A stretch of 64,000 nucleotides of DNA, taken from CAWDMC01 sp963803295 (lineage in GTDB: Bacteria > Acidobacteriota > Terriglobia > UBA7540). Below, one piece after another: positions 1-9,974 of this stretch. A program made the position numbers and the translations under genes. The notes under the pieces are model-generated. The model did no database searches. It worked only from the letters and a program-made list of their open reading frames with translations, and was not told the origin of the DNA. Positions within the stretch are counted from its first letter, which is position 1. The number at the start of each line of letters is the position of its first letter. Location of the stretch: NCBI GenBank assembly GCA_963803295.1, contig CAWDMC010000024.1, forward strand, positions 248,001-312,000, read 5' to 3'.

Positions 1-2724
1 TGATCGCCACCGAGATCAGGATGAGCGAAGCCCCGACAAACGTCAGCGTATCGGTCGGCTTGACGCCGTAAAGTAGGCTTGTCAAAAGGCGCGTGAGCCC
101 GAGTGCACCGGCGACACCGATGGCGACACCGATCAGCGTCAGCCTGAATCCATGCCCGACAACCATCTTGAGGACATCACCCTTCTGCGCCCCGAGCGCC
201 ATCCGTACGCCGATTTCGTGCGTCCTTCGTGCAACGTTATAGGCCATGATTCCATATAGTCCTACGCAAGCGATGGCGAGACCCAGAATCCCAAAGAAGC
301 CCGTGAGACCCGAAATGATGCGCTGCTGTCCCATCGAATCGCTCACCTGCGCGGCGAGCGTCGTAACATTGGTTATGGGTAGATTTGAATCGATTTCCTG
401 GATCGCCCGCCGAACTTCTGCCGTAATGCTTGTGGGATCCCCCGCCGTGCGGACTTCGATTTCGTTGACGGAAGTCATGAGGGATTGCAGTTGAAAGGCG
501 GAGAGAAAGAGCATCGGCCCCGCCGGTTCGCGTACGCTCAAGTACCTTGCGTCTTCAGCCACGCCCACAATTTCAATTCCCGGCTCCTCGAATTTGGGCC
601 CCGCACTGAGCCGTCTTCCGATAGGGTTGCCGTTCGGGATGAATTTGCGCACAAACGCCTGATTGGCCACCGCCGCGGGGGATGAGGCTGCGGTGTCCTG
701 AGCGGAGATGGAGCGGCCCGCAGCGATGTGCATCCCTTCCGTCTCGATGTATCCCGGCCCCACCGCGACCACTTGCGGAGCGCCTCCGCCTGGGGACGGC
801 TGGCCCTCCACAGAAACTGCGAACCCGCCCCAACTGCCGCTCATCGGACTCGTCATCCCGATGCTGGCCGAGCGGACCCCCGGCAGGGCCCCGACTCGAT
901 CCAGCAGTACGCGATAGAGGCTGGCCAATTCTTTGTGCTCGTAGCCGGCTAGTTCCGAGTCAATGTTCACCAGCAGAACGTGCTCCGGCCTGAATCCAAG
1001 CTTCTGATTTTCGAGATCGACCAAGCTGTGTACCAGCAGCCTGCCCGCCATCAGCACCAACGAGGCAGCAATTTCGAACATCACGAGGTTCTTACCCAGC
1101 CCCAGTCGCGTCCGCTCCTCGACGCCCGATAATGCTCCTTCTTTTAGTGCCGGAACCAGGTTCACACGTGCCGAGCGGAGGGCCGGGGAGAGTCCGGAAA
1201 GAACGACGGCAAGAGCGAAACGCTCGCCGTAAATGCGAGCACGGCCAGGTTCGGCCTGACGTTCAAGGGAACTCCCGCCGCCACCATAGCCGCCAAAACG
1301 CGGGCCCCCCAAAAAGCCAGAATCGCACCTGCCATGCCACCGGCAAGCGCAAGCAGCACGCTTTCAGTGAGTACTTGGCGCACTAGCCGTCCGCGCGTTC
1401 CGCCGAGTGCGAGGCGCGTCGCCATCTCCTTCTGCCGAGCCGTCACGCGCGCCAGCATCAGGTTAGCTACGTTCGCGCAAGCGATCAACAGTACCAAACC
1501 CACAATCGCCAGAAGAATGCGCAACGGTTCGGAATATTCATGCCGCAACCGGGAAAGCCCGCGTCCGCCGGGGGCTAGCGGCACGTAAGCGTGCTGGATC
1601 TGCTGCCGCTCAACCTCTGCAAGCTTTGACCCGAAGCGCCCAGTTAGATATTGGCGCAACTCGCTGTTGATCTCCGCGCGCGCCGCTTCCAGGCTTACAC
1701 CGGGGCCGAGACGGCCCATCATGTTCAGCCAGTAAATGCTGGGATCGCTCAGCAAAGACCTCGCCTGCGGCATCATCGTCAGAGGGAGGCGCGGCCGGAG
1801 GCTAAGCGGCATCCAGAAATCGGCTGAATCCGCTTCCGTCCTGACGCCAAAAAATCCTAGCGGCGCAACGCCCACGACGGTTATTGCCACGCCGTCAATG
1901 TCCATTGAATTGCCCACAACGGCGGGATCCCCACCCAGCCGCTCCTGCCAGTAGCTGAAACTGACCACTGCGACTGGCGGTGCGGCAGGCTGGTCGTCAG
2001 CCGGCGTCAGTGCCCGGCCCATTGCAACTGCTACGCCCAGCACGGAGAAGAAGTTTCCGGAAACCAGTTTTCCGCGTGCCACTTCCGCAGCGCCGCCCCG
2101 ACCCTCTCTCCGGACCGTCAGCGTATCCACGGGTGTTTGAAATGCGCAGATTCCCTGAAAAAGCCCGCTATGGTCGCGCACATCGAGATAAAACGGATAA
2201 GAGAAGAGGATTTGCCGACCCGAAGGAACGTCAGGGCTCATGGACAATTCATCATTGGGACTATCCGCGAACAGGACCAGCCCACGTGGATCTGCGACGG
2301 GCAGGTTCCGTAGCATAAGGGCGTTCGTGAGGCTGAAGATAGCCGTGTTCGCGCCAATCCCTAGCGCCAGCGTGAGCACCGCCAACGCTGTGAAGCCGGG
2401 GTCCTTCGCCAACATGCGCAGGCCGAATCGGATGTCCTGCCATAACTGCTCAAGCCAAACGAAACTCCACATCTCCCACGTTTCTTCCTTCACCCGTGTC
2501 ACATTGCCAAACTTGCGTAGAGCCGCATATCGCGCCTGCTCCGGCGGCAGGCCGCGCTCGCTATTGTCCTGGGTTTCCCGCTCGATGTAGTCGCGGATGT
2601 CCTGGTCACCGAAATTTTCTAATGTGTGGCTCCTTCCGAATTGGTGAAACGCGCGATCGCCTATATTCGGTTGTAGTGCGCAGCGCGCCCCTATACTGCC
2701 AGCTTGAGAGTGACGATCTCCCAA
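1..2724 (-). pseudogene. MacB-like (ADOP-type) ABC permease, frameshifted, cut by left window edge
   Basis: The protein resembles the large orphan MacB/FtsX-type permeases of Acidobacteriota. It has an N-terminal leader (DIRDYIERETQDN..., AALRKFGNV), a first transmembrane helix (ALAVLTLALGIGANTAIFS), a periplasmic MacB_PCD domain, and an FtsX block with LLIACANVANLMLARVTARQ. The frame breaks near 1208-1215. Upstream it reads TASVSLL. After a one-base loss (or two-base gain) the next frame continues normally with AVVLSGLSPALRSARVNLV, then the second MacB_PCD domain and the last FtsX block (RRTHEIGVRMALGAQKGDV) up to base 1. The C-terminus lies outside the window. The start is also doubtful. 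The open frame begins with TTG at 2724, inside the upstream gene. A good ribosome site (2630-2635) precedes the expected MLENF-type start, but an ACA/TTA stands there instead of a start codon. It is probably dead, unless the frameshift is a sequencing error. Confidence 0.75.
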
Positions 2725-5700
2725 GGTTTCACTTCGAGCTCCACGCCGCCGTCCGCGGTAAGGGTTAGAGCTTGCGGTTCCTCCTCGATAAGGTTGGTCT
2801 TCCAGGCTTGTTTGACTGGCCGGGAGAGACGCACATGGCCGTGAACATTGCTGCGGCCCTCGGCTTCGAAGAAGCGCAGCGCGAGGGAATCGTCATCTTC
2901 GCTCTTCTTTAAAGCTGTCATGACCAAATTGGCGGGCTCGATTTCGACGAACCCTTCTGTTGCCGGAAGAGGATCGGCGTTGCTCGCGGCCCCCGAGCTT
3001 ACGAATGCCTGTAGCGGGTAATTGAAGGCGATGCCGTCACGATAGCGCGACCGCCATCCGCCGGCGTGGGGGTATAGGGCCATCCGGAAACTGTGATTGC
3101 CTTCCTGAGTGAACCAGTATTCCGGGTTCCAGGCCTGGCTCTTTCTTGTGGAAAGGAGCACATGTTGGAGAACCGGATAAGCGACGGGCTTTTCGCTCTG
3201 ATCCTGGAACAGGTGCACGGTACAGTCTGAAGCTGCCAGGCAGCCGTATTTCTGAAATCGGTCTGACGAGGCATCAATCCAGTTGATCGCTTCCCGGAAG
3301 GGGAGGGGCTTATCGCCTCCATAAACAGCGGGGACAAACTGGCAATCCTTGCTGGGGGGCAAGTTCGAGAAATCGACCTCGTCCTTGCCGATCTCCACTG
3401 TGCCAAAGGGGACCTCGTAGCTCAGCCGGGAGGTTTCCGGTAGATTGATGGGGAAGGCCACCCGCAGTTCGTGTGCCTTGACGCCATCCCAGTCCAGAAT
3501 GTCGACGTCGATATCCAGGCGGTCGAGCTGTGAACACAACCGGAAGGTCTGCTGCAACCGGAAGTGTTTGAACTTGGCCTCCCGCACTGTGGCTGTCAGC
3601 ACCGGGCCACCGAAAGAACCTAATGTACGAAACTCGTGATTGCTGGTTTTGTCGAAATCTTCTGTCGTCACTTCTTCCGTGTCGTCCCAGGCAAAGCCCG
3701 GCGCGGTAAATTGCAGGATCTCGCCGCCGAAGAACTTGTCAGCCTTCAGCATTTCGATCTTCAGGCGCTTATCGTAGAGACTTGCGAGACCGCCTGCGCC
3801 CATGACGGCACGCAGGTGATGGTTCTCCAGAGAGTCTCCCGAAATCGGGGTAGCGCTCGGAATGGGTGAAGAGGCGGGATCGAGATAGTAAGTCTTGTAT
3901 CCGACGGCGGGCACGTCGTCAGCCACGAAAAGGATCTCTGTTTGGCTCGCGGCACTGTCGTTGGCGATTTGGCAGTCCACCTCTTTGCCGGTGTGATCGA
4001 GCAGTCGATAGGCAGGCCATCCGGCTGGCTTCTCGATGCGGCAGCGTACAAGGTCGGTTCTAAGCCAGGATAGAGGATTAAATACCGCAATGGTCAGGCT
4101 GTCTGAAGATTTTCTGGGCAGAGCCTGAGTGAGGCTCGCGCCCGCATCGGCAAGCAGCTTGTTGCCCATTTCACGGGATTTCACCGATGCCTCAACGTAG
4201 TAGGAGTCAGTCTGCGTGCCTTTATTTCCTCCCCAACCGTGATCCGGCCAGCAGTTGGTCTTCCAAGCATCTTCAATGGCTTTGGCGGGATAGGCCGGAG
4301 TTCCCGCGCTTTGAGTCAGGCCCGCAGCCAGGCGCTCCGCTGCCAGGATCCGGTTGTGAGCCTCACGCCCTGCCAAGAGACCAACGCGGTGACCAGGTTC
4401 ATCGTAGTAAGCCCAGTTCAAAGGCCAATCGCCCTTGACGGTCTCGATGTTCAATTCGTTTTGCGTGAACTCTTCCAGCATTCCCTGTGCCTCAACGAAG
4501 CGCATCACCGGTGGCTTGATTTGCTTCTCGGTTTGCCCGGCATAGTGCTCGTTCCACTTGACAGCGAAGCGCTTCATGGCTTCGTTCTGCTCTTTCACAT
4601 AGGGAATGAGGGAGGGGGGTGGCGGAAGATAGTCACCATTGAAATCGAATATCATCTGGTGGGGTAATTGCCGGGGTTCGTAGTAGTATTCGCGTGCTGA
4701 GGCATAGCTCAGCCAACCGCGGTTACCCTTGGGATTAGGAAGAAGCCGTGGATCCGCGTAGCGGAACGCGAAGACAAACACTCGCGAGCCGTCGGGACTT
4801 TCCCAATTGTAGAACCCCCAAGGGAAGCGGCCCTGAACCACGTATTTGACTCCTGCCTTCGTGAGAATCTGCGGCATTTGCCAGGTCATACAGGGCGGAT
4901 CGGTCTTGCAGTAGTGAACGCTGTCCGTGCCTGGGAAATTTTTCTTCAGCCACCGGCGTCCCAGGTAGAACTGCCGCACCAAATTCTCCGGACCGACACG
5001 GACCTCCAGGTTCTGAACGTAAGTGGCGCCCCACACAATTCTTCTTTCTCTCGTCAACCGGGCAATCTCTTCGCGTTTTTCCGGATGCCGGTCGAGAAAT
5101 TCCATAAGATAGATCACCGACTCCATGGAGTAGCGGAATTCGGGGTGTTCGTTCAGCAACTCGATGGCGGGTAAGATCAGCTCGGCTGAGCGATAGTCCG
5201 CGGTTACCTTCTGCGTATCGAGCCAACCCAAGTCGTTGTGATTGGTTGTGAAAAGGTCGAAGGTTCCACCGTCGAAATAGGAATGATAAGGGGCGACGTT
5301 CAGTTTCCGGCTGGCCTTTATAGAAGACTTCTTGTCCGTAATCTTGAACTCCATCACCTGGTCTTCAAAGGCCGCCGGGATCCAGATGTTCTGATGCGAG
5401 ACAGACTGGGAGGGAATCGTTGCGAGAGGGATCGTCGAAAGCTCATTTCCGCCAAGCCGGACGTGGAGTTTTCCGTCCCGAATTTCTCCGCCCGGATTGA
5501 CGATCTCGATGGTGGCCGACTGCACCGCCAAGCCGTCGTGCACATCGTACATGGCATAAGTGAACAGCTCGAAAGAGGCTGCATGCGGCTTGCCGAAGAC
5601 GCGGACCTTTCCCAGTCCGGTTCCCTGGGTATTGGTCTCCGGCCAGGTTTCGTTGACTGTAATCCGCACTGATTTTGCTTTTTGCGCCTGAGGGATGGAG

Positions 5701-6170
5701 ACGATTTGATAAGCGGGCAACTGCCGAAGCTCCGTGGCAACGGAAGCACCGCCTGACAGCGAGCAGGTGACCTTACGGGGCGAAGCCATTTTGCCTCCCC
5801 TCATGTAAGGATCGAGAACGAGATCATAAGGAACAGGCTTTGGAAATACCCAGATTTCAGCGACGCTGCGCTCTTCGGGGAAATTGATGTCCACCCAGGC
5901 GCCGGTAGTCTCCTGGTCTGTTTCCCAGCTTGCCTGCAGAATGTCACCGAACAAGTTTGTTGGCACATAGCCCCACGGCGGCGTGTCGGAGTGTGAGGAG
6001 GCGGTGGCTGTAGCTCCCAACTTCGTATCGGCGAAGTTGAGATTTTCTTCGAGCGCTGGCGATTCGGCTGCGGAAAGACGCAGAGGAAGGCCCCAGGGGG
6101 CGGTTCCCCGCTCGATTGCCCAGGCTCCGGCCAGTAGTCCGGTATTTCTTAGAAAATGACGTCGGTCCAT
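2691..6170 (-). CDS. Tat-exported glycoside hydrolase family 38 (alpha-mannosidase-like) protein
   Basis: The protein has 1159 aa. ATG at 6170 was chosen because GGAGGA lies about 7 nt upstream and because it opens a Tat signal, MDRRHFLRNTGLLAGAWA. A discoidin/F5-8C-like domain follows (about residues 50-195, ATASSHSDTPPWG...). The GH38 catalytic domain starts near residue 300 with TTNHNDLGWLDT, whose His/Asp are the usual zinc ligands. The nucleophile region is KTDPPCMTWQMPQIL, with the Asp near residue 425. A GH38 C-terminal beta domain fills the rest. By family it should hydrolyse alpha-mannosides of glycans in the periplasm or outside the cell; the exact substrate is not readable. The open frame extends 38 codons further upstream, but that part looks non-coding. 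The 3' end overlaps the open frame of the decayed permease by 34 bp. Confidence 0.85.
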   Translation of the reverse strand: MDRRHFLRNTGLLAGAWAIERGTAPWGLPLRLSAAESPALEENLNFADTKLGATATASSHSDTPPWGYVPTNLFGDILQASWETDQETTGAWVDINFPEERSVAEIWVFPKPVPYDLVLDPYMRGGKMASPRKVTCSLSGGASVATELRQLPAYQIVSIPQAQKAKSVRITVNETWPETNTQGTGLGKVRVFGKPHAASFELFTYAMYDVHDGLAVQSATIEIVNPGGEIRDGKLHVRLGGNELSTIPLATIPSQSVSHQNIWIPAAFEDQVMEFKITDKKSSIKASRKLNVAPYHSYFDGGTFDLFTTNHNDLGWLDTQKVTADYRSAELILPAIELLNEHPEFRYSMESVIYLMEFLDRHPEKREEIARLTRERRIVWGATYVQNLEVRVGPENLVRQFYLGRRWLKKNFPGTDSVHYCKTDPPCMTWQMPQILTKAGVKYVVQGRFPWGFYNWESPDGSRVFVFAFRYADPRLLPNPKGNRGWLSYASAREYYYEPRQLPHQMIFDFNGDYLPPPPSLIPYVKEQNEAMKRFAVKWNEHYAGQTEKQIKPPVMRFVEAQGMLEEFTQNELNIETVKGDWPLNWAYYDEPGHRVGLLAGREAHNRILAAERLAAGLTQSAGTPAYPAKAIEDAWKTNCWPDHGWGGNKGTQTDSYYVEASVKSREMGNKLLADAGASLTQALPRKSSDSLTIAVFNPLSWLRTDLVRCRIEKPAGWPAYRLLDHTGKEVDCQIANDSAASQTEILFVADDVPAVGYKTYYLDPASSPIPSATPISGDSLENHHLRAVMGAGGLASLYDKRLKIEMLKADKFFGGEILQFTAPGFAWDDTEEVTTEDFDKTSNHEFRTLGSFGGPVLTATVREAKFKHFRLQQTFRLCSQLDRLDIDVDILDWDGVKAHELRVAFPINLPETSRLSYEVPFGTVEIGKDEVDFSNLPPSKDCQFVPAVYGGDKPLPFREAINWIDASSDRFQKYGCLAASDCTVHLFQDQSEKPVAYPVLQHVLLSTRKSQAWNPEYWFTQEGNHSFRMALYPHAGGWRSRYRDGIAFNYPLQAFVSSGAASNADPLPATEGFVEIEPANLVMTALKKSEDDDSLALRFFEAEGRSNVHGHVRLSRPVKQAWKTNLIEEEPQALTLTADGGVELEVKPWEIVTLKLAV

Positions 6171-6446
6171 TAGGTTGTCCTCCGATTCAGAGACATGCGG
6201 AATAAATTCGAGTTCATGGCGAGCGACTCGCGGTCTAAAAAGGTAGGCCACGAAGAAGCTACACAATCCTTGCGATTCTGGCAAGTGCGCAAGTCACTTG
6301 TAAGCAGGATTCACTTGTGGAGGGCGGGATACAGTAATAACTGGATCGCGCGGTCTGTTGTTCTGCCCGGTCAAGCATGGTGCTGTCATCCTGATCTTTT
6401 AGACGAGAGTCTCTGGCCGCCTTGACGGGATGGAACCTACTGAGCA

Positions 6447-6646
6447 TTGCAGATTATCGTGACGCTCAATTCTGTAGGGGCGCTGTCCCTTCGCTCCACT
6501 CAGTGCAGGCTCTCAGCGCCGAAAACGCCGGTGGGGACGCCGGCGCAACCACGGGCTGGAAGCCCGTGCCACGTCGAGGTGGCATGGCCATCCTGGCCAT
6601 GTCGTCAGAAATATACAAACTCCAGACGCCGGTGGGGACACCGGCG
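6447..6646. repeat. Interspersed palindromic repeat block
   Basis: Several perfect or near-perfect palindromes lie in tandem. CGCCGGTGGGGACGCCGGCG is at 6526-6545. ACGGGCT-GGA-AGCCCGT is at 6551-6567. CATGGCCA-TCC-TGGCCATG is at 6583-6601. CGCCGGTGGGGACACCGGCG is at 6627-6646. Related copies occur at 9983-10017, 55926-55945 and, inverted, at 58681-58760. The last also shares the flanking words GTGACGCTCA and AGCGCCGAAAACGCC. There is no coding potential. This is a dispersed intergenic repeat family of unknown function. Confidence 0.75.
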
Positions 6647-6649
6647 CTA

Positions 6650-6912
6650 GTGCGCCTGAAAGCGCACTCGGTCGGAGAGGTGAAAGTCCCTCCAAGTCGA
6701 CGTAACTTGTAACCGACTGCAACTGCGTCATGGCGACACGGGGTGGAGAGCAGCAAGAGGTGAACGACCAGTCCGTAGGATGACGAACTCGAGTCGGCCG
6801 ACGTGGCGTGGCGAGTCTGCTAGCGAAAGACGAAGCCCCGAGTTCTCGTGGGAGAAGGTGCCCGAAGTGGGATATGGTCTCGCGATCTGCTCAGAGTAAC
6901 GTGCCTTGGCAA
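6650..6912 (+). mobile_element. Probable group II intron 5' fragment (domain I), truncated
   Basis: The segment opens with GTGCGC-CTGAAA-GCGCAC (6650-6667), which fits the GUGYG 5' boundary of group II introns. It continues with words that I recognise from domain I of bacterial group II introns: GAGAGGTGAAAGTCC, GCAAGAGGTGAACGACC, GACGAACTCGAGTCGGCC, TGCTAGCGAAAGACGAAGC and GTGCCCGAAGTGGGATATGG. No reverse transcriptase frame and no domain V hairpin follow, so only the 5' part is left. Recognition is from memory of intron sequences, without a covariance search. It directly follows a repeat palindrome at 6627-6646. Confidence 0.5.
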
Positions 6913-7020
6913 GACCGAGGCCCGTGTAGTACGGCGCGTCTATGAGATGTACAGTCAGAGCGCCAGCATATCGCTACCTGCAAGAAGCCTCGCAGCTCGG
7001 TCGATACCGGCAATCAAGAC
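6913..7020 (+). pseudogene. Possible scrap of a serine recombinase (Recombinase domain)
   Basis: One frame reads EARVVRRVYEMYSQSASIS followed by LPARSLAARSIPAI. This resembles the start of the Recombinase domain of large serine recombinases (pattern EA.VVRRIFE.Y..G.S...IA..LN..GIP). Only about 35 codons are similar, with no catalytic domain and no clear ends. It abuts the intron fragment. This is a weak call based on pattern only. Confidence 0.3.
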
Positions 7021-7310
7021 CGCACTGGAGGAGGTATGCATAATTAGGTGCAATTATAGAGCATTTGCATCATGCTGTGCAGACAGAGGCTTTGGTTCGC
7101 CAGATCGTCTGCGGTTGAGGCCCCAGGTCCTGTACTTGCCGCCTGGACATTCTCCACGGGAGCCCCAACGCGAAAACCGTTGATCCTTCGCCGCCGACCC
7201 GAAACCCGGCGCGTTGATGAACCGCGGACCTGAGTCTTATCTGCGCGGTGATAATGGTATTCTAGGCTAGTTCCCCCGCCGGCAAAACTAGCGGACGGCG
7301 GGCAAAGCCC

Positions 7311-8324
7311 ATGAAAGTCAGCCCTGGCAAAATCGTTCTTGCGCTTGTACTCGCTCTGATCGCATTTGGCACGCTGGGCTTCCGTCTCATCGAACACTGG
7401 AGCTGGTTTCAGGCCCTCTACGGCACGCTGATGACGGTGTCCACCATCGGCGCGGAGCCGGTAAACCAGCTTTCCTTCCGCGGTCGTCTGTTCAACGTGG
7501 TTTTGATCTTTGTGGGTCTCGGCGTGGTGAGCTTTGCGGTTGGTACCTTCACACGCAAGGTGATAGAATCCGAGCTTGGCCAGGTGTTGGGCCGCCGTCG
7601 GATGGAAAAGGAAATCTCCAAGCTCTCCAATCACTTCATCATCTGTGGCATCGGCCGCGTGGGGCGGCGTGTCGCCACTGAAATGCTGGCCCGTCACATT
7701 CCCCAGGTAATGATTGAAAAAGACCCCGTCCGCGCCCAGTGGGCAATTGAGCGTGGAATTCCCGTAATCATCGGTGATGCCACCAAAGAGGAAATCCTGG
7801 AGAAAGCGCGGATCAGCCAGGCCCGCGGCCTCGCCAGCGCGGTCACTTCCGACGCCCAGAACGTCTACATTACCCTGACCGCGCGCGGCATCTCTCCCAC
7901 CCTGCCCATCATCGCGCGAGCGAGCGAAGAAGATGCTGAACCCAAACTGCTGAGGGCCGGCGCCACCACGGTGGTCTCGCCCTACCTCTTTGCCGGACAG
8001 CGCATCGCGCGCATGCTTATCCGGCCAAGCGTGCAGCGTTTTATCGACTTAGCCTTTAATTCTTCTGCAGTTAACGGAAACCTGGATCTTAATATCGAGG
8101 AAATGAAGGTGCCGGCAAGTTCCAAGCTTTGCGGTATGGCGGTGCGCGACGTTCATTTCCGAGAGCACTTCGGGGTGATCCTGCTGGCCCTGCGCGCACT
8201 AAGCGGCCAACTCGAGTTCAATCCCCGGGGCGACACGGTGATTTCGGCCGGCGAATTCCTCATCATCATGGGCGACACCGAGAAATTGAAGGCACTCGAG
8301 GCCATGGCAGGGGTTGATGCATGA
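7311..8324 (+). CDS. TrkA/Kch-type ion channel subunit with unusual selectivity filter
   Basis: The protein has 337 aa. It has two membrane helices (about residues 7-24 and 60-80) flanking a pore loop. An RCK/TrkA-N domain follows, with NHFIICGIGRVGRR (residues about 106-119; GxGxxG nucleotide-binding loop) and an acidic end of the beta strand (MIEKD). A TrkA-C domain runs from about 245 to the end. By family it is a two-helix potassium channel gated through the RCK ring. The pore loop reads TVSTIGAEPV (residues about 42-51), where potassium channels have TVGYGD or TVGFGE, so ion selectivity is uncertain. It starts a tight operon: its TGA overlaps the next ATG by 4 bp. No strong ribosome site is visible before the ATG. 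Confidence 0.85.
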   Translation: MKVSPGKIVLALVLALIAFGTLGFRLIEHWSWFQALYGTLMTVSTIGAEPVNQLSFRGRLFNVVLIFVGLGVVSFAVGTFTRKVIESELGQVLGRRRMEKEISKLSNHFIICGIGRVGRRVATEMLARHIPQVMIEKDPVRAQWAIERGIPVIIGDATKEEILEKARISQARGLASAVTSDAQNVYITLTARGISPTLPIIARASEEDAEPKLLRAGATTVVSPYLFAGQRIARMLIRPSVQRFIDLAFNSSAVNGNLDLNIEEMKVPASSKLCGMAVRDVHFREHFGVILLALRALSGQLEFNPRGDTVISAGEFLIIMGDTEKLKALEAMAGVDA

Positions 8325-9928
8325 AGATTCTTACCGCGGGCCAGATGCAGCGCATCGATCAGCTTACCACTGAACGTTACGCCGTTCCCAGCCTTACCCT
8401 AATGGAGAACGCCGGCCGCGGCGTAGTCCAATACCTCGACGATCACTACGCGCCCCTGGCCAGCCGTAAGGTCGTGATCCTTTGCGGCCGCGGCAACAAC
8501 GGCGGCGATGGCTTCGTGGTGGCGCGGCTTCTGCGTGAACGCAGGCTGCACCCACATGTTGTGCTTTTCGCCGATGCGGCCAGTGTGAAAGGCGACGCTC
8601 GGGTGAATCTTGACCGCCTCACCTCGGCCGGAGCACCTCATCTTGCCGCTGATTTCGACTCCTGGAAGCGCCTGAAACCGCATTTTGCCGACGCTACCCT
8701 GATGGTGGATGCCCTCTTCGGTACCGGCCTCGCCCGGCCACTCGATGGCTTTCTCCTGGATGTAGTGCGCGACGTCAACGACACTTTCGCCAGCGTGCCC
8801 GTGGTGGCGGTGGATTTGCCCTCCGGTCTTTCGTCGGATAGCGCTGAGCTGATTGGCGAGTGTGTCCGTGCGAATGCTTCGGTCACCTTTACCGCGCCGA
8901 AATTTGCTCACGTGTTTCCGCCGGCCTGTGAGAAGGTCGGCCGCTGGATCACTCACCCGATCGGCACGCCACCCAAAGCGCTTGAAAATGATCCCGAGCT
9001 TTGGCTGAACCTCACTACGCCCGAAGACATCGCCTGGCTTGCCGCGCCACGCGCTCCCGATTCGAACAAGGGAAACTTCGGTCACGTGGCCATCGTGGCG
9101 GGCTCCGTCGGCAAGACGGGTGCGGCTGCAATGGCGGCCAAAGCCGCGGGGCGGTCGGGCGCCGGGTTGGTAACCGTGGCCACACCCAGGAGCGCGCTGC
9201 CTGTGGTCGCCGCGCTCGGCATGGAGTACATGACCGAGGCGGTGCCAGAGACGGAGTCGGGTGCGATCTCGATGGGGGCCCTCGATGGCGGACGTCTGGA
9301 TGCAATGATCAAGGGCAAGTCGGCAGTCGCCATTGGACCGGGACTCGGTCGCGAACCCGAGACGATGGAACTGGTACGGAGCGTCGTCCGGAACTGTGAT
9401 CTGCCAATGGTCATTGATGCCGACGGTCTCAACGCCCTGGCTGGCCACCTCAGTTTGCTCTCGGAGGGGAATCGGGTGCGGGTGCTCACACCGCATCCTG
9501 GAGAGATGTCGCGGCTTACGGGCAAATCCATCGAGGAGATTCAAACTCATCGTATCGAGACTGCGCGCGCGTTCGCCCAAACCCACAACGTGTTTCTGGT
9601 GCTTAAGGGATTCCGTACTCTGACCGCCGCTCCGGACGGCCAAGTTTGGGTTAATCCCACGGGAAATCCCGGCATGGCCACCGGCGGCACTGGCGACGTG
9701 CTCACCGGCATTACTGCCGCGCTGTTGGGTCAGTCGAGCAAGCGTCCCGGAACCCGACCACAGGCCCAAGTAATTGCCGCTGCCGTCTACCTACACGGCT
9801 TGGCGGGTGACTTGGCCGTCGCTGACAAGGGCGAGCACTCGTTGCTCGCTGGTGACCTCCTCGAAATGCTACCTTGGGGGTTCCGGGCCCTGGGTAACGC
9901 CGGTCGCCATCATAGCGCACTCTCATAG
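8321..9928 (+). CDS. nnr: Bifunctional NAD(P)HX epimerase/ADP-dependent dehydratase
   Basis: The 535-aa fusion is of the usual length. The N-terminal YjeF domain (epimerase) has the phosphate-binding CGRGNNGGDGFVVARLL (about residues 55-71) and VDALFGTGL. The C-terminal ribokinase-like domain (dehydratase) starts near residue 235 and has AIGPGLGREPETM (about 337-349), VIDADGLNAL, LTPHPGEMSRL (about 389-399) and GNPGMATGGTGDVLTG (about 448-463), with the catalytic Asp. It repairs hydrated NADH/NADPH in the cytoplasm by epimerising R-NADHX and dehydrating the S form. Its start codon overlaps the channel gene (ATGA), so translation is probably coupled. Confidence 0.95.
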   Translation: MKILTAGQMQRIDQLTTERYAVPSLTLMENAGRGVVQYLDDHYAPLASRKVVILCGRGNNGGDGFVVARLLRERRLHPHVVLFADAASVKGDARVNLDRLTSAGAPHLAADFDSWKRLKPHFADATLMVDALFGTGLARPLDGFLLDVVRDVNDTFASVPVVAVDLPSGLSSDSAELIGECVRANASVTFTAPKFAHVFPPACEKVGRWITHPIGTPPKALENDPELWLNLTTPEDIAWLAAPRAPDSNKGNFGHVAIVAGSVGKTGAAAMAAKAAGRSGAGLVTVATPRSALPVVAALGMEYMTEAVPETESGAISMGALDGGRLDAMIKGKSAVAIGPGLGREPETMELVRSVVRNCDLPMVIDADGLNALAGHLSLLSEGNRVRVLTPHPGEMSRLTGKSIEEIQTHRIETARAFAQTHNVFLVLKGFRTLTAAPDGQVWVNPTGNPGMATGGTGDVLTGITAALLGQSSKRPGTRPQAQVIAAAVYLHGLAGDLAVADKGEHSLLAGDLLEMLPWGFRALGNAGRHHSALS

Positions 9929-9974
9929 GTACTCCCCGGGGCAGGGCGGCACTTTAATTCTGCCTCTCTGTACA

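Noticed and set aside
8399..9769. 456-aa minus-strand open frame opposite nnr
   Set aside because: It is a shadow of the clear nnr gene, with no motifs of its own.
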